Source: GCA-2717185 sp964474755 (GTDB lineage Bacteria; Pseudomonadota; Alphaproteobacteria; UBA8366; GCA-2717185). From it: a stretch of DNA of 16,936 bases. A model generated the notes under the pieces. It had not been told where the DNA came from. It did no database searches and saw nothing but the letters and a program-made list of their open reading frames with translations. The stretch lies in the NCBI GenBank assembly GCA_964474755.1, contig CAYYUG010000086.1, positions 1-16,936 on the forward strand, in the 5' to 3' direction. This document shows, in pieces, positions 6,384 to 14,402 of this stretch. The first letter of the stretch is position 1; every line of letters starts with the position of its first letter. The position numbers and the translations under genes were made by a program.

Positions 6384-6412
6384 CAAAAAAATGGGCGGCT
6401 CAAGCCGCCCAT
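6384..6412 (-). terminator. Rho-independent terminator between converging operons
   Basis: ATGGGCGGCT (6391-6400) and AGCCGCCCAT (6403-6412) form a perfect ten-base inverted repeat with a tight centre. On the minus strand it is followed directly by seven T residues (the A-run at 6385-6391), making a strong terminator for the TAXI/TRAP operon. On the plus strand only scattered T residues follow, so it would be a weaker stop for the vWA operon. Confidence 0.9.
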
Positions 6413-6437
6413 CTAGTTTCCAGTTTTTACTCGAACC

Positions 6438-7607
6438 TTAGTCAAGACCCACTTTTTTGCGATGGTCGGCCCAATATCCTGGCCAAGCTTTTGCAGCTTT
6501 GATTTTGTTACCTTTTTTCTTTTCGGCAGCGCGCCATTGGTTGAACGCGTCCGTGGCGTTATCCCACGCCTCGATCACCTTTGCGTGACGGGTTAGGCGA
6601 GCCTGATTCCAGGCTTCATCTTCCGCAGTCCAGACACCCTTCTCCTTCAGGAACTTTACGGAACCACGATGCCAGGCGACGTCAGCCGGTGTACGGCCAG
6701 CCTTGGAAATAATCCAGTTTTTTGTCGTCGCATTGACGTTCTTGTAGAGATCAAACGCATCGTGCATCGCTTTGGTGACAGTGTATACCTCATCGGCGCT
6801 TCGGTCCGCGTAAGTCGTCATCATGGGATAGCGGAATTCGATAATGTTGACAGGCTTACCCTTTTCCATCCCAGCACCATCATCAATGCTAAGCGGCCCA
6901 TACATGGGCGCAATTTTTTGAATGCGCTTCCAGCCTTCCTTGTTCTTTGGATCAAACTGCACCCAGTCGATACCAGCCGGCGATGCTTCAAGCTCACGCG
7001 TGATGCCAGAATAAGGTGACATCAAGAAGCCGTCGATCTTACCCGTAAGACGAGCGCCCTTCATTACGCCATAACCGCCAAACCAGACCGCAGTGATGTC
7101 ACTACGTGTTAATCCGGCATAAGCCAACAGCGCATCGGTCTTGACGTTGACCGACGGGTTGCCTTTCACATAGCCAAGTCGCACACCCTTCAAGTTTGCG
7201 CCATCGGCAAATTTAGAACCTTTCGGCACCGTCAAACCGGTTCCTGTAGGCGGCGCAAGAACAATACGAAGGTTCTGCGGGCCCCAGGACTGAACAGCAA
7301 AGTCGTAGGTCCCTTCCGCGGCGAAGAAAGCTTCCGTCGCCAAGAACCCATAGTGCGCTTTTCGTTGCGTGACGGGCAGCATGCGTCCGATACCGGTGCC
7401 AGACGGCACGATGCGAATACGCGTGCCGAACTTCTTTTGAAACGCGTTAGCGACGGCTGATGCCTGTGCAAAACCGGCGCTGCCGAAATCGTACGACGTC
7501 CAAACCATCGTCTTCGGCAGATCCCCCGCCTGTGCGACGCCGGACGCCAGAAGCGCCGCAGTCGCAGCACCGCCTGCCGCCTGCAATAATTGTTTCCTTA
7601 GACCCAT
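6438..7607 (-). CDS. TAXI family TRAP transporter solute-binding protein
   Basis: The protein has 389 aa with a clear signal peptide: MGLRKQ, a hydrophobic A/L/G run and cleavage after GVAQA (residue 27). The mature part has TAXI-type features: 'SGTGIGRMLPVTQRKAHYGFL' near the front, 'GVRLGYVKGNPSVNV' in the middle and a C-terminal helix with VTKAMHDAFDLYKN. The TAXI proteins are periplasmic receptors that deliver organic acids to TRAP permeases with a fused small and large subunit. The partner permease lies directly upstream on the same strand, 131 bp away. ATG 7607 has AGGAG seven bases upstream. The ligand is not predictable; known or suspected TAXI ligands include glutamate and other carboxylates. 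Confidence 0.93.
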   Translation of the reverse strand: MGLRKQLLQAAGGAATAALLASGVAQAGDLPKTMVWTSYDFGSAGFAQASAVANAFQKKFGTRIRIVPSGTGIGRMLPVTQRKAHYGFLATEAFFAAEGTYDFAVQSWGPQNLRIVLAPPTGTGLTVPKGSKFADGANLKGVRLGYVKGNPSVNVKTDALLAYAGLTRSDITAVWFGGYGVMKGARLTGKIDGFLMSPYSGITRELEASPAGIDWVQFDPKNKEGWKRIQKIAPMYGPLSIDDGAGMEKGKPVNIIEFRYPMMTTYADRSADEVYTVTKAMHDAFDLYKNVNATTKNWIISKAGRTPADVAWHRGSVKFLKEKGVWTAEDEAWNQARLTRHAKVIEAWDNATDAFNQWRAAEKKKGNKIKAAKAWPGYWADHRKKVGLD

Positions 7608-7738
7608 AATTTTCTCCTTGTTGGTCCGTTATTATTTGCATTTCTTGGAGTATGCAGCCCGGGACGATGAGCAATTACTGCGTTCCCCAAATTCACTATT
7701 TGCGCTAAGCCCGGTAAAAAAAATTCCTTCTCTGGATC

Positions 7739-9829
7739 CTATGCCGCCGCGCGCCTTTGGACGAAACCAAATAAATAGCACGCCGCTACAATTATGACGC
7801 CGACCACAAAACTCAAAGTGCCCGGATACAGCATAAACCCGGCTCCCACGAGCAGAGGCGCCCGAATAACCCAACTGATCGTTCCGACATAATAGAGATA
7901 GCCCTCGAAGGCGGACGCCATCAACCAAACTGCAATCAGCGCCGAACTGACCATCAAGATGATATCGGTCAACTCACCGTTGAGGATCAAAGCCGGATTG
8001 AGCACAAATATAAATGGCAGAATGAAGTTAATCAGACCCAACCGCATAGAGCGCACGCCGATTGCCATCGTATCTGCCTTCGCGATGATCGCTGCAGCGA
8101 CCGCCGCCAGGGCAACGGGCGGTGTGATGTAGGACAGCATGCCCCAGTAAAGAATAAATAGATGGCTCGCGATCGGATCAAGCCCGGCCTGGATCAACGC
8201 CGGGCCGAGGATTATGGCCAGGAAGATGTAGCAAGCACTCACCGTCATCCCCATTCCAAGCAGGAAGCTAGTCACGGCTCCCATCGCCAGCAGAAGATAG
8301 AGGTTATCGCCAGCAATCTGCAGCAGTTCGCGCGAAAAGGCGCCACCAACGCCGGTAAAAGCGAGAGCACCAACAATCATCCCAACGCCGGCCAAGATGG
8401 CGATAATGTTAGAGATAATTTTGGTCGAGTCGACGGTCAATTCGCACAATTTATCTCGGTCAAACCGTTTTTCACCTCTCCCATCAAAATATGAATAGAC
8501 GATGAAGATCGGCAAAGGGAGGTAAAGAACGAGGAAATTTGGATACCAAATTAGTGCGACCAGAAGAGAACCCGCCGACCCCAAGAACAGCGCATAATAC
8601 CAAAGGCGCTGCTCACCCTTTCGGAAAACGAACGAGCAAACCACTAGGATAGCCGACGCGTAGTAAGGCGCGTATAGGTCCCAGCGCAGCGCTACTAGCA
8701 TGTAAACTAGCGCGACCAAACTGAAAATGTAGTACCAACCGCCCTTAAAGGTTTCCCACAAATCGGGAATATCCTTCTCGTCCATACCGCGCAAACCGTT
8801 GACGGCTGCATAGCCGTCTACTTGCAGTAATAGCGCGATATAGAAGGTCACAGCCGGCACGAGGGCTGCCATCATCACTGTCGCGTAGGGAACATTGAGG
8901 AATTCAGCCATCAGAAACGCAACCGCGCCCATAACCGGTGGCATCAGCGCCCCGCCGGTTGATGCACAGGATTCCACTGCGCCAGCATATGTCGACGGAT
9001 AGCCAACCCGTTTCATGGTGGGGATTGTCAGCTTGCCGGTCGTCACGACATTCGAAATCACGCTGCCGCTCAACGAGCCGAAAAAACCACTCGACAGGAT
9101 TGCCACTTTAGCTGGACCGCCGCGGCTGCGCCCCATCAGCGCCGTAGCAAAATTCATAAAAAACTCACCGCCGCCAGTCACGACCAAAGCCGAGCCGAAA
9201 ATCAGGAAGCCAATCAGCAAATTACCAGCAACCCGCATAGGTACGCCGATGATACTTTCGAAACCCATCGCATGCGAGCGCACGAGTTCCAGCGGCGTCT
9301 GCTCGACCCCCCACAGAAATCCTGGGGCATGGCCGGTCCATAACGGAAAAGTAAAAAAGAATGTCACGATGATAGCAAGTGCTGTACCGCCGGCGCGCCG
9401 CACTGCCTCGATCGATAAAAAGCAGATCGCTGCCGCCATCGCTGTTGGGGTTGGCGGCGCCACGATATCCCAGCCCTGCTCGACCATATCTGAACCGTGA
9501 TAGGACAGGTACAGGGAGGCGGCAAGCGTGATTGCGAAGAGTATCCAGTCGTAGAACGGGACTTGGTTCTCATCCTTTCGCCGCGCCGGAAATACGAGGA
9601 ACGAAATCGGTAAAAAAATACCAATTAGCAGATAAAAATAAGAATTGTCGACCAGTACAAACCCGAACGGGTCCCAGCTGAAGGTCTGGTTCATCGCTAC
9701 GAGGATGCCAAGTGCGCCGTATAGCAGCGCTATCCAGTATACCAGACCGGAGATCCGGTTATCTGGTGTTTCATCGGAAAGCTCGTCCAGTTTCGCCTGG
9801 ACTTCGTCGTCTACTGCATTGTTCGTCAC
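7739..9829 (-). CDS. TRAP transporter permease, fused 4TM/12TM
   Basis: The protein has 696 aa and many hydrophobic segments. The first part (about 25-190) corresponds to the small DctQ-like portion and the rest to the DctM-like large subunit, including 'SSGFFGSLSGSVISNVVTTGKLTIPTMKR'-type and 'GGALMPPVMGAVAFLMAE'-type conserved segments and, later, LLGMGMTVSACYIFLAIILGPALI and ITPPVALAA. This fused form pairs with TAXI receptors and uses a sodium gradient to import organic acids. The start is GTG 9829, supported by GGGGAGGAAA ending one base upstream of it (9831-9840). The stop is TAG at 7739-7741. The binding-protein gene follows on the same strand; the flavoprotein gene precedes it by 108 bp. 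Confidence 0.94.
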   Translation of the reverse strand: MTNNAVDDEVQAKLDELSDETPDNRISGLVYWIALLYGALGILVAMNQTFSWDPFGFVLVDNSYFYLLIGIFLPISFLVFPARRKDENQVPFYDWILFAITLAASLYLSYHGSDMVEQGWDIVAPPTPTAMAAAICFLSIEAVRRAGGTALAIIVTFFFTFPLWTGHAPGFLWGVEQTPLELVRSHAMGFESIIGVPMRVAGNLLIGFLIFGSALVVTGGGEFFMNFATALMGRSRGGPAKVAILSSGFFGSLSGSVISNVVTTGKLTIPTMKRVGYPSTYAGAVESCASTGGALMPPVMGAVAFLMAEFLNVPYATVMMAALVPAVTFYIALLLQVDGYAAVNGLRGMDEKDIPDLWETFKGGWYYIFSLVALVYMLVALRWDLYAPYYASAILVVCSFVFRKGEQRLWYYALFLGSAGSLLVALIWYPNFLVLYLPLPIFIVYSYFDGRGEKRFDRDKLCELTVDSTKIISNIIAILAGVGMIVGALAFTGVGGAFSRELLQIAGDNLYLLLAMGAVTSFLLGMGMTVSACYIFLAIILGPALIQAGLDPIASHLFILYWGMLSYITPPVALAAVAAAIIAKADTMAIGVRSMRLGLINFILPFIFVLNPALILNGELTDIILMVSSALIAVWLMASAFEGYLYYVGTISWVIRAPLLVGAGFMLYPGTLSFVVGVIIVAACYLFGFVQRRAAA

Positions 9830-9937
9830 GTTTCCTCCCCGTCGGTGCGCTTTGTTTTGTATTTAAATTATGGTTGAATCCGTATCAGAGGATTCACCTC
9901 ACCGTACGGCGGCGAAATCCTAACACTCCAGATAAGG
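9830..9937 (-). promoter_or_regulatory. Intercistronic hairpin between FAD gene and TRAP permease
   Basis: TGAATCC (9875-9881) and GGATTCA (9890-9896) are perfect inverted arms around GTATCAGA. Read on the minus strand the stem extends to GGTGAATCC / GGATTC-A-ACC with one bulged A. No T-run follows directly. It may stabilise or process the polycistronic message. The arms contain GAATC and GATTC, both GANTC methylation sites. Confidence 0.4.
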
Positions 9938-11380
9938 TTAAGCCAATCCCCTGGGCGAGCCCCAATTGGCGTTATACCGGTCGCTTACCTCTTTCATTTC
10001 GGCGGCATGCTCTGCCGCAAGCAGCCCTGTAATGACCGATTGTGATAGGCCTCCAACATACCCCGAGGCAGAACCACCTTCCAATCCACCGATCGTAGTT
10101 CCCGCAGCGTACAATCCCTCTATTACGCTATCATCCCCACGTAATACTCGGGCATCGCCATCGATCGCGATACCGCCCATCGTATAGGTAATCCCAGCGC
10201 AGACGGGTGCGGCATAGAATGGGGCCTTCCGAATTGCTATCGGTGTACCTTTGAGTGTCGTGCGGGGCGGTGACAGGGAGTTAAACGAGCGCCTTTCGAC
10301 CGCTCGATTGTAAGCGTTTATTGTGAACGGAAGCTCCCGTGTACCAATCAGGATTGCTAAGTTTTCAAGCGTATCGGCTCGGTGCAGCGTCCCGCCTTCC
10401 CGCGTGAGGTGTGGGTTAACAGAAATCAGTCCATGCCGGCCCGCTCCGTCCCAAATTTCCTGGTCGAACACGACGAAGGCCGATTGAGGGTCGTCAAGAC
10501 TAGCAACAGCATTCGCCGCATGCACGCCACCGAGCCCTTCATTGTCGATCCGTTCGCCCTCACCGTCGACAAGGATCGCCGCGGCAACTAGGGAATCAAA
10601 ATAGGGATAGGGCCAAAGATTTTCATTGGTCAACGCGTCCAGACTGATCAGATGGCCGTAAAAACGGTTCAAACCAACCGCGGCTGCGCCTAGCTGCAGC
10701 GCCATCTGCAATCCGTCCCCGGTACCCGTGCCGGCATTACGCTGATGCAGCCGCTCTGGTGCCTTGGCTATATGCTTGCGCAAAAGTTCCGGTGCCGCCT
10801 GGAATCCACCATCGGCGAGGACGACGGCCTGTGTGGTAAAAGGGTGCGACGTACCGTCAATTTCCGTTTGGACACCTACACAACGGCCATTCTCCACTAA
10901 CAATTGTTGTGCCCGGGAACCAAGTATAAGTTCGCCGCCACGCTCGTTCAGATTGCGGCTGAGGCGACGCAGCAGCAAATCACCGGCCCTACCTTCCCAT
11001 TCGAGGCCTGGCCGAGTGCGGCCCGGTGGGGCCAACACCCAACGATGATGCGGGCTCGCACTTGCCTTAATGAATTTACTACCCTCGCTCTGTAACCAGC
11101 GAACGGCGCGTTCCGCATTGCTCGCTATAGCGCGAACCAGGTCCGGGCGGGCTTCATCGCACAGCCGCTCTATCGATGCCACATGTGCAGCTTCCCCTGA
11201 CATGATATCAGTAAGACAGATATGCAGGGTTCCGCCGGTATAACGGGTGTTGCACAGGTAGCGCGCGTCCGTTCCCTTTTCAAGGACAGCGACTGTCATC
11301 CCTAGTTGGACGCCGCGATTTGCCGCGGTCAGGCCGGCAAGCCCACCGCCGACAACGAGTAGATCGAACCGGTTATTCAT
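9938..11380 (-). CDS. FAD-dependent dehydrogenase, TcuA/fumarate reductase type
   Basis: The protein has 480 aa. The N-terminal Rossmann motif is VVGGGLAGLTAA (9-20) with the acidic residue of AVLEKG at 34. The C-terminal FAD-binding part is 'GLYAAGTTIGGLEGG' plus GYVGGLSQSVITG (422-452). The length and the 'GTGTGDGLQMALQLGA' segment fit the FAD_binding_2 family containing fumarate reductase flavoproteins, tricarballylate dehydrogenase TcuA and 3-ketosteroid dehydrogenases. No signal peptide is present, so it is cytoplasmic. Likely chemistry is oxidation or reduction of a C-C bond next to a carboxylate or carbonyl; with a carboxylate transporter next door the TcuA comparison is attractive but inferred. 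ATG 11380 overlaps the preceding gene by eight bases, so the two are translationally coupled. Confidence 0.88.
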   Translation of the reverse strand: MNNRFDLLVVGGGLAGLTAANRGVQLGMTVAVLEKGTDARYLCNTRYTGGTLHICLTDIMSGEAAHVASIERLCDEARPDLVRAIASNAERAVRWLQSEGSKFIKASASPHHRWVLAPPGRTRPGLEWEGRAGDLLLRRLSRNLNERGGELILGSRAQQLLVENGRCVGVQTEIDGTSHPFTTQAVVLADGGFQAAPELLRKHIAKAPERLHQRNAGTGTGDGLQMALQLGAAAVGLNRFYGHLISLDALTNENLWPYPYFDSLVAAAILVDGEGERIDNEGLGGVHAANAVASLDDPQSAFVVFDQEIWDGAGRHGLISVNPHLTREGGTLHRADTLENLAILIGTRELPFTINAYNRAVERRSFNSLSPPRTTLKGTPIAIRKAPFYAAPVCAGITYTMGGIAIDGDARVLRGDDSVIEGLYAAGTTIGGLEGGSASGYVGGLSQSVITGLLAAEHAAEMKEVSDRYNANWGSPRGLA

Positions 11381-11927
11381 GCCGTTTAGTTATCGGCTTG
11401 TAGACAACAATTCCATCGATTGCGGTGAAATTTAGCGTCTCGAGCGTCGCTTCATCGGTCAGTGCGATCGAACGCCGTTCCGGTGTTCCATCCAACGATG
11501 TCGCCCCGGCCTGCCGAGGTCCCGACGCAGCCACCAGCGGCACGAAAAGCGTATTCGGCAAATCGAGCCCTGTCGGCGCGTCCTCACAATACAGTATGCG
11601 ACCGTTTTCGCGCACCTCCGGCATGCGCGCGATCCCGTTATAGACGTTGCGCCGTCGGATGATTGCACCGCGATAGGCACTGCTCGCGTTGCCGCCGCCA
11701 CCCATATTGCGATAGGCGTCACTCTCATAAACGTCCAGCGAGTGAAGGCTGTAAAGTGCCAAAAATTCCCAGTTCGCTCTCTCCGGAGAAACCGCGCGAA
11801 AACGCTGCGCTGTGTCCAACCCATCTAGAGAGACCAGCTTCATCAGATAGGTCTCATACCAAGCGTGCCATTCCATCTCACGCGAGGGTTCGCTAAAATT
11901 CAATTCGACGGAATAGATCAAACTCAT
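11373..11927 (-). CDS. Unrecognised dimeric alpha/beta-barrel-like protein
   Basis: The protein has 184 aa. I do not recognise it with certainty. The front half, 'SLIYSVELNFSEP...EWHAWYETYLMKLVSLDGLDTAQRF' with later 'YSLHSLDVYESDAYRNMGG', has the strand-helix-helix-strand pattern of dimeric alpha/beta barrels (DUF4286/EthD-like), which often act as small accessory enzymes in aromatic or acid breakdown. The second half may repeat the fold more weakly (RILYCEDA...TLNFTAIDGIVVY). ATG 11927 is chosen because the protein then starts MSLIYSV; GGGAG is only about two bases away, and TTG 11936 is the alternative. It overlaps the flavoprotein start by eight bases and follows the dehydrogenase by 39 bp, so it belongs to the same operon and may serve the same substrate. 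Confidence 0.72.
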   Translation of the reverse strand: MSLIYSVELNFSEPSREMEWHAWYETYLMKLVSLDGLDTAQRFRAVSPERANWEFLALYSLHSLDVYESDAYRNMGGGGNASSAYRGAIIRRRNVYNGIARMPEVRENGRILYCEDAPTGLDLPNTLFVPLVAASGPRQAGATSLDGTPERRSIALTDEATLETLNFTAIDGIVVYKPITKRHE

Positions 11928-11966
11928 ATCTCCCAATTAGTACGGGAGCAAAGTTAACAACCCTGC

Positions 11967-13148
11967 CTAGTCGCTGGCCAGCCGGGCGCTCATCCCCGCC
12001 TGGGACTGCCGGTTAAGATATCTCGAGACGAGTAAACGCAACATCTCGCTTGATCCGTCGCCAATCTGGAATAACTTGGTCTCTCGGTAAAAACGTTCGA
12101 CCGGATGGTCTTTCGTTAGCCCGTGACCGCCAAGGAACTGAACCGCCTGCTGTGTAACCTCAGTGCATACGTCACTAGCGAACATTTTAGCCATGGAAGC
12201 CGCCGTCGACGCATCAGAGGTTTCGTCCTCGGCCAGCACTGCGGCGTGATAGGATAGTTGTCGAGCGGCCTCGATGCGGGCGGCGAGTTCGGCGGCCCGG
12301 AAGCGCAGAGCCTGGAAAGACGATAAAGGCTGGCCGAACTGCTCACGTGTCTGCATGTAAGACATTGCATAGTCGAGCGCGCCCTGTGCGACGCCGGCAC
12401 AACGCACGCCGTAGATCGCACGCGTTTTAGCGAAACCGACTTGAATGTAGCGGAAGCCCTCCCCAGGCGCCCCCATCAGGCAGCTGTCAGGCACTCGGCA
12501 ATCGTCGAACACCAGCTCGGCAATGGGGTTAGCAGTATGCGCAATCGTGTCATAGGTCTGCCCAACGGTGAAACCAGGCGTCCCCTGCTCGATCAGGAAC
12601 AGACTAATACCACCTCCTCGGGGGGCGTCTCTGTCAGTGCGAGCGAACAGTACGATCAAATCGGCGCGCCCGCCATTGGTGATGTATATCTTGCGGCCAT
12701 TGATAACCCAATCGCCGCCGTCACGTTCCGCAAAAGTCTGAATCGAGGCGGCATCTGAACCGGCGTCCGTCTCCGTCAACGCAAAGGCTGTGATAAGTTC
12801 TCCGCTTGCAACTTTCGGCAGGTACTTATTCTGCTGTTCCTCAGTGCCAGCAAACAGCAATGGGCCAGTCAGCAGGGTCACTGGATAGGTACCTGCCGAG
12901 AACCACACCGCACAAATCTCTTCTAGAATGATGGCGCAAGACAGCGTATCGAGACCCAGACCACCATAGGCCTCCGGAATATCGAGCCCCATGAAACCCC
13001 GCTCCGACATGAGCTCCAGCACATTGCGTGGCAGCGGCTCGCTGGCTCGTTCGATGTGCGTTGCGATCGGCAACAGCTCTTCCTGTGCAAATTCACGAGC
13101 CGCAATCTTGAGACGACGCTGTTCAGCGGTCAGTCTATAGTTAGCCAT
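11967..13148 (-). CDS. Acyl-CoA dehydrogenase
   Basis: The protein has 393 aa, normal for the family. Conserved signatures are present: 'DIPEAYGGLGLD' (56-67), 'ALTETDAGSDAAS' (123-135), 'NGRKIYITNGG' (150-160), REQFGQPLSSFQ (268-279) and 'QFLGGHGL' (337-344). The segment that usually reads YEGTSEI, carrying the catalytic Glu, is IGDGSSEM (362-369), with Asp 364 at the Glu position. The alternative Glu position used by isovaleryl-CoA dehydrogenase, near 'KTRAIYG', also lacks Glu. The enzyme should bind FAD and a CoA thioester and desaturate it, but with an unusual base. The start ATG 13148 has GGAGG eight bases upstream. It sits 18 bp after the amidohydrolase gene. The substrate is unknown. 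Confidence 0.92.
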   Translation of the reverse strand: MANYRLTAEQRRLKIAAREFAQEELLPIATHIERASEPLPRNVLELMSERGFMGLDIPEAYGGLGLDTLSCAIILEEICAVWFSAGTYPVTLLTGPLLFAGTEEQQNKYLPKVASGELITAFALTETDAGSDAASIQTFAERDGGDWVINGRKIYITNGGRADLIVLFARTDRDAPRGGGISLFLIEQGTPGFTVGQTYDTIAHTANPIAELVFDDCRVPDSCLMGAPGEGFRYIQVGFAKTRAIYGVRCAGVAQGALDYAMSYMQTREQFGQPLSSFQALRFRAAELAARIEAARQLSYHAAVLAEDETSDASTAASMAKMFASDVCTEVTQQAVQFLGGHGLTKDHPVERFYRETKLFQIGDGSSEMLRLLVSRYLNRQSQAGMSARLASD

Positions 13149-13166
13149 GAGAGGTTCCTCCGACCG

Positions 13167-14042
13167 TTACAGCCGGTCCTCCAGTCCGTATATCCGGATC
13201 ACATTGTCACGCAACAGCTTGCGCTTAGGATCCGACCGAAATCCGTGATCCTCAATCTCTTGCCGGGTGCGTTCAAAATCCAATACTGGAAAGTCAGTAC
13301 CGAAAATTACCTTATCCTGCCCGTAAGTATTGATGTATTGAACAAAACTGGCCGGCCAGTATTTTGGACTGTGTGCGTCACAGCCGAGATAAACATTCTT
13401 GTGCTTCCAGGCCATAGCGATAGCTTCGTCGGTCCAAGGAATGCCCACATGAATGCCAATCAGTTTAAGCTCCGGAAAGTCGCAGGCCACCGGATCCATG
13501 GTGATCGGCTGTCCAACCGAGCGGATAGGATAGTCTGGTGCATAGACCATTGACTGCCCTATCTGGAACTGAATTGGTACATCAAGCTCGCAGCACTTCG
13601 TGTAAAATGGATACCAGCGGGCATGGTCAATCGGCATTTCGAACCAATGTGGATAACCATGGGCACCTATATAACCGCGCTCTTCAACGGCCTCCTGAAA
13701 CTCGCGAACGCCTTTCATGCCCATCGTAGGATCGATGCCGTAGAGACCGAAAAAACGATCCGGATAGTCCTTGATTGCCCGGTCCACGACCTCCATAGGG
13801 ATATGATAGCAGGAAGGATGCCCCGGCGGCCCGCACTTCACGGCAATTAGAAAACCGCGTTCGATACCCGCCGCATCCATGCGGCGCAGCATCTCGTCCA
13901 ATTCGACGCCCTGGACGGTCTCTGCGCTCGCGCCAATCTTGTCGCCAAAGAACTCATTTCGCCATTCTGGACGAAATTGAAGCGCGTCCGAATTGAAAAT
14001 GTTGACGACTGCATCAATCGCCTGAATTTCGTGGTCGCTCAT
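13167..14042 (-). CDS. Amidohydrolase-2 family protein lacking metal ligands
   Basis: The protein has 291 aa with the TIM-barrel pattern of the ACMSD-like amidohydrolases: 'IDAVVNIF' at the first strand (9-16), 'FFGLYGIDPTMG' (97-108), 'GIHVGIPW' (196-203) with His 198, and 'VIFGTDFPV' (245-253) with Asp 250. The usual HxH of strand 1 is replaced by Val-x-Asn (12-14), and the strand-5 His (IQ-H-TG in relatives) appears as 'PIQFQIG' (156-162). Only the last two of the canonical metal ligands remain. Members of this branch may be non-hydrolytic lyases or hydratases, or use other ligands; I cannot tell. ATG 14042 has AGGAG six bases upstream. It is the first gene of the six-gene minus-strand operon. 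Confidence 0.87.
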   Translation of the reverse strand: MSDHEIQAIDAVVNIFNSDALQFRPEWRNEFFGDKIGASAETVQGVELDEMLRRMDAAGIERGFLIAVKCGPPGHPSCYHIPMEVVDRAIKDYPDRFFGLYGIDPTMGMKGVREFQEAVEERGYIGAHGYPHWFEMPIDHARWYPFYTKCCELDVPIQFQIGQSMVYAPDYPIRSVGQPITMDPVACDFPELKLIGIHVGIPWTDEAIAMAWKHKNVYLGCDAHSPKYWPASFVQYINTYGQDKVIFGTDFPVLDFERTRQEIEDHGFRSDPKRKLLRDNVIRIYGLEDRL

Positions 14043-14402
14043 TAGCCACTCCTATTTCTTCAAACAGTTAGCAGCCTACATTTTGACACTTTGGCAGCGC
14101 AAACAACCGTTAGAACTAGGAGGCGCCTCAATAGAAAATATCTCACCGCACAACGCACCGTTGCGGGGCAAGCTGAAAACCTGACGGAGGATGATATATT
14201 TAATAAATTCAAGTTGGCCACTCACGAGCGTCCCAATCAGTCATGAGTGCGCTGAAAAGCTGCAACGAACCTTTTTAGCCAGTCGTAACAGTCTTTATTA
14301 GATTGTCACATACGAGGAATTAAGACTCTATCTTTCCAACTCCAATACGAAGTGTACCATCAAATTACCTTATATACCTGCGGCTGATTTTATAAAATAT
14401 TA
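14043..14402 (-). promoter_or_regulatory. Intergenic region upstream of the catabolic operon
   Basis: These 360 bp separate the cyclase stop from the amidohydrolase start and hold no convincing gene. An imperfect inverted repeat, CACTCACGA (14219-14227) and TCATGAGTG (14241-14249), has a 13-base spacer and could be an operator or, on the minus strand, a nine-pair stem with one G-U. A 12-base palindrome ATTTTATAAAAT lies at 14387-14398, just after the cyclase stop. Base composition changes around 14,260: GC-rich to the left, AT-rich to the right. The promoter of the six-gene operon should lie here, but no clear -35/-10 is seen. Confidence 0.45.

Noticed and set aside
7716..7724. A-run in the permease-TAXI gap as a minus-strand terminator
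   Set aside because: A T-run is formed on the minus strand but no GC-rich stem precedes it.
9015..9500. 161-codon plus-strand frame inside the TRAP permease
   Set aside because: Antisense shadow of a strongly conserved membrane protein; no membrane or enzyme features of its own.
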